Below, one piece after another: positions 63,958 through 64,000 of a stretch of DNA of 64,000 bases; position 1 is the stretch's first letter; every line of letters starts with the position of its first letter. Location: NCBI GenBank assembly GCA_036365145.1, contig JAEOAD010000005.1:2480001-2544000 (forward strand), given 5' to 3'. The DNA is from Orientallactaga sibirica (lineage: Eukaryota; Chordata; Mammalia; Rodentia; Dipodidae). The position numbers and the translations under genes were made by a program. The notes under the pieces were generated by a model. That model searched no databases. It was not told where the DNA came from and was given only the letters and a program-made list of their open reading frames with translations.

Positions 63958-64000
63958 GGCATGAGAGATGGCTCAGCAGTTAAGGCACTTGCTTGAAAGG
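63958..64000 (+). mobile_element. tRNA-derived SINE, cut by window end
   Basis: GGCATGAGAGATGGCTCAGC then AGTTAAGGCACTTGCTTG is the SINE head. Confidence 0.8.

Overview
The window is rodent nuclear intronic DNA. It holds one recognisable protein-coding segment: a 214-nt internal exon at 41046-41259 on the minus strand. This exon encodes part of the armadillo domain of a delta-catenin/p120 family protein and best fits CTNND2. Everything else is intron: the downstream intron in gene sense is 1-41045 and the upstream intron is 41260-64000. Rodent origin is shown by B1 SINEs, an ID element, B4-type SINEs and MaLR-like LTRs. A very abundant tRNA-derived SINE (head GCTGGAGAGATGGCTTAG, long TC tract, A-rich tail) together with its matching B1 variant suggests a jerboa-like (dipodid) rodent. 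That species guess is an inference from memory.

Layout: 1-17.7 kb is intron with scattered SINEs and microsatellites. 17.73-24.61 kb is a very large 42-bp minisatellite of about 160 units. 28.8-33.2 kb is a LINE-1 with promoter-like 5' repeats, an ORF1 remnant, a large internal deletion of ORF2 and a 3' UTR. That 3' UTR is interrupted by a 431-bp solo LTR with a perfect 6-bp target duplication and by a B1. 35.44-36.14 kb is a 49-bp minisatellite. 39.5-39.9 kb is a MaLR-like solo LTR with a 5-bp target duplication. 40.2-41.05 kb is a 77-bp minisatellite that runs into the 5' splice site of the exon. 41.49-41.71 kb is a long CCTT/CTTT tract just upstream of the exon. 42.6-47.5 kb holds LTR and SINE insertions. 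50.77-54.19 kb is a 33-bp minisatellite of about 103 units with a 1.12-kb higher-order duplication. 54.2-64 kb is mostly unique intron with a few SINEs.

The most interesting structure is the 77-bp array. Every unit carries a copy of the exon's own donor (CACAG|GTTAGAC). In gene sense each unit also has a CTGAC branch-point-like motif and a CCATTCCAG acceptor-like motif. Nine of the ten units therefore contain a potential 21-nt in-frame microexon in a neuronal gene. This is read from sequence only; whether it is spliced is unknown.

No bacterial-type system, CRISPR array, RNA gene or additional intact gene was seen. The very long open frames (up to 1163 codons) are artefacts of minisatellites whose unit length (42 or 33 bp) is a multiple of three.
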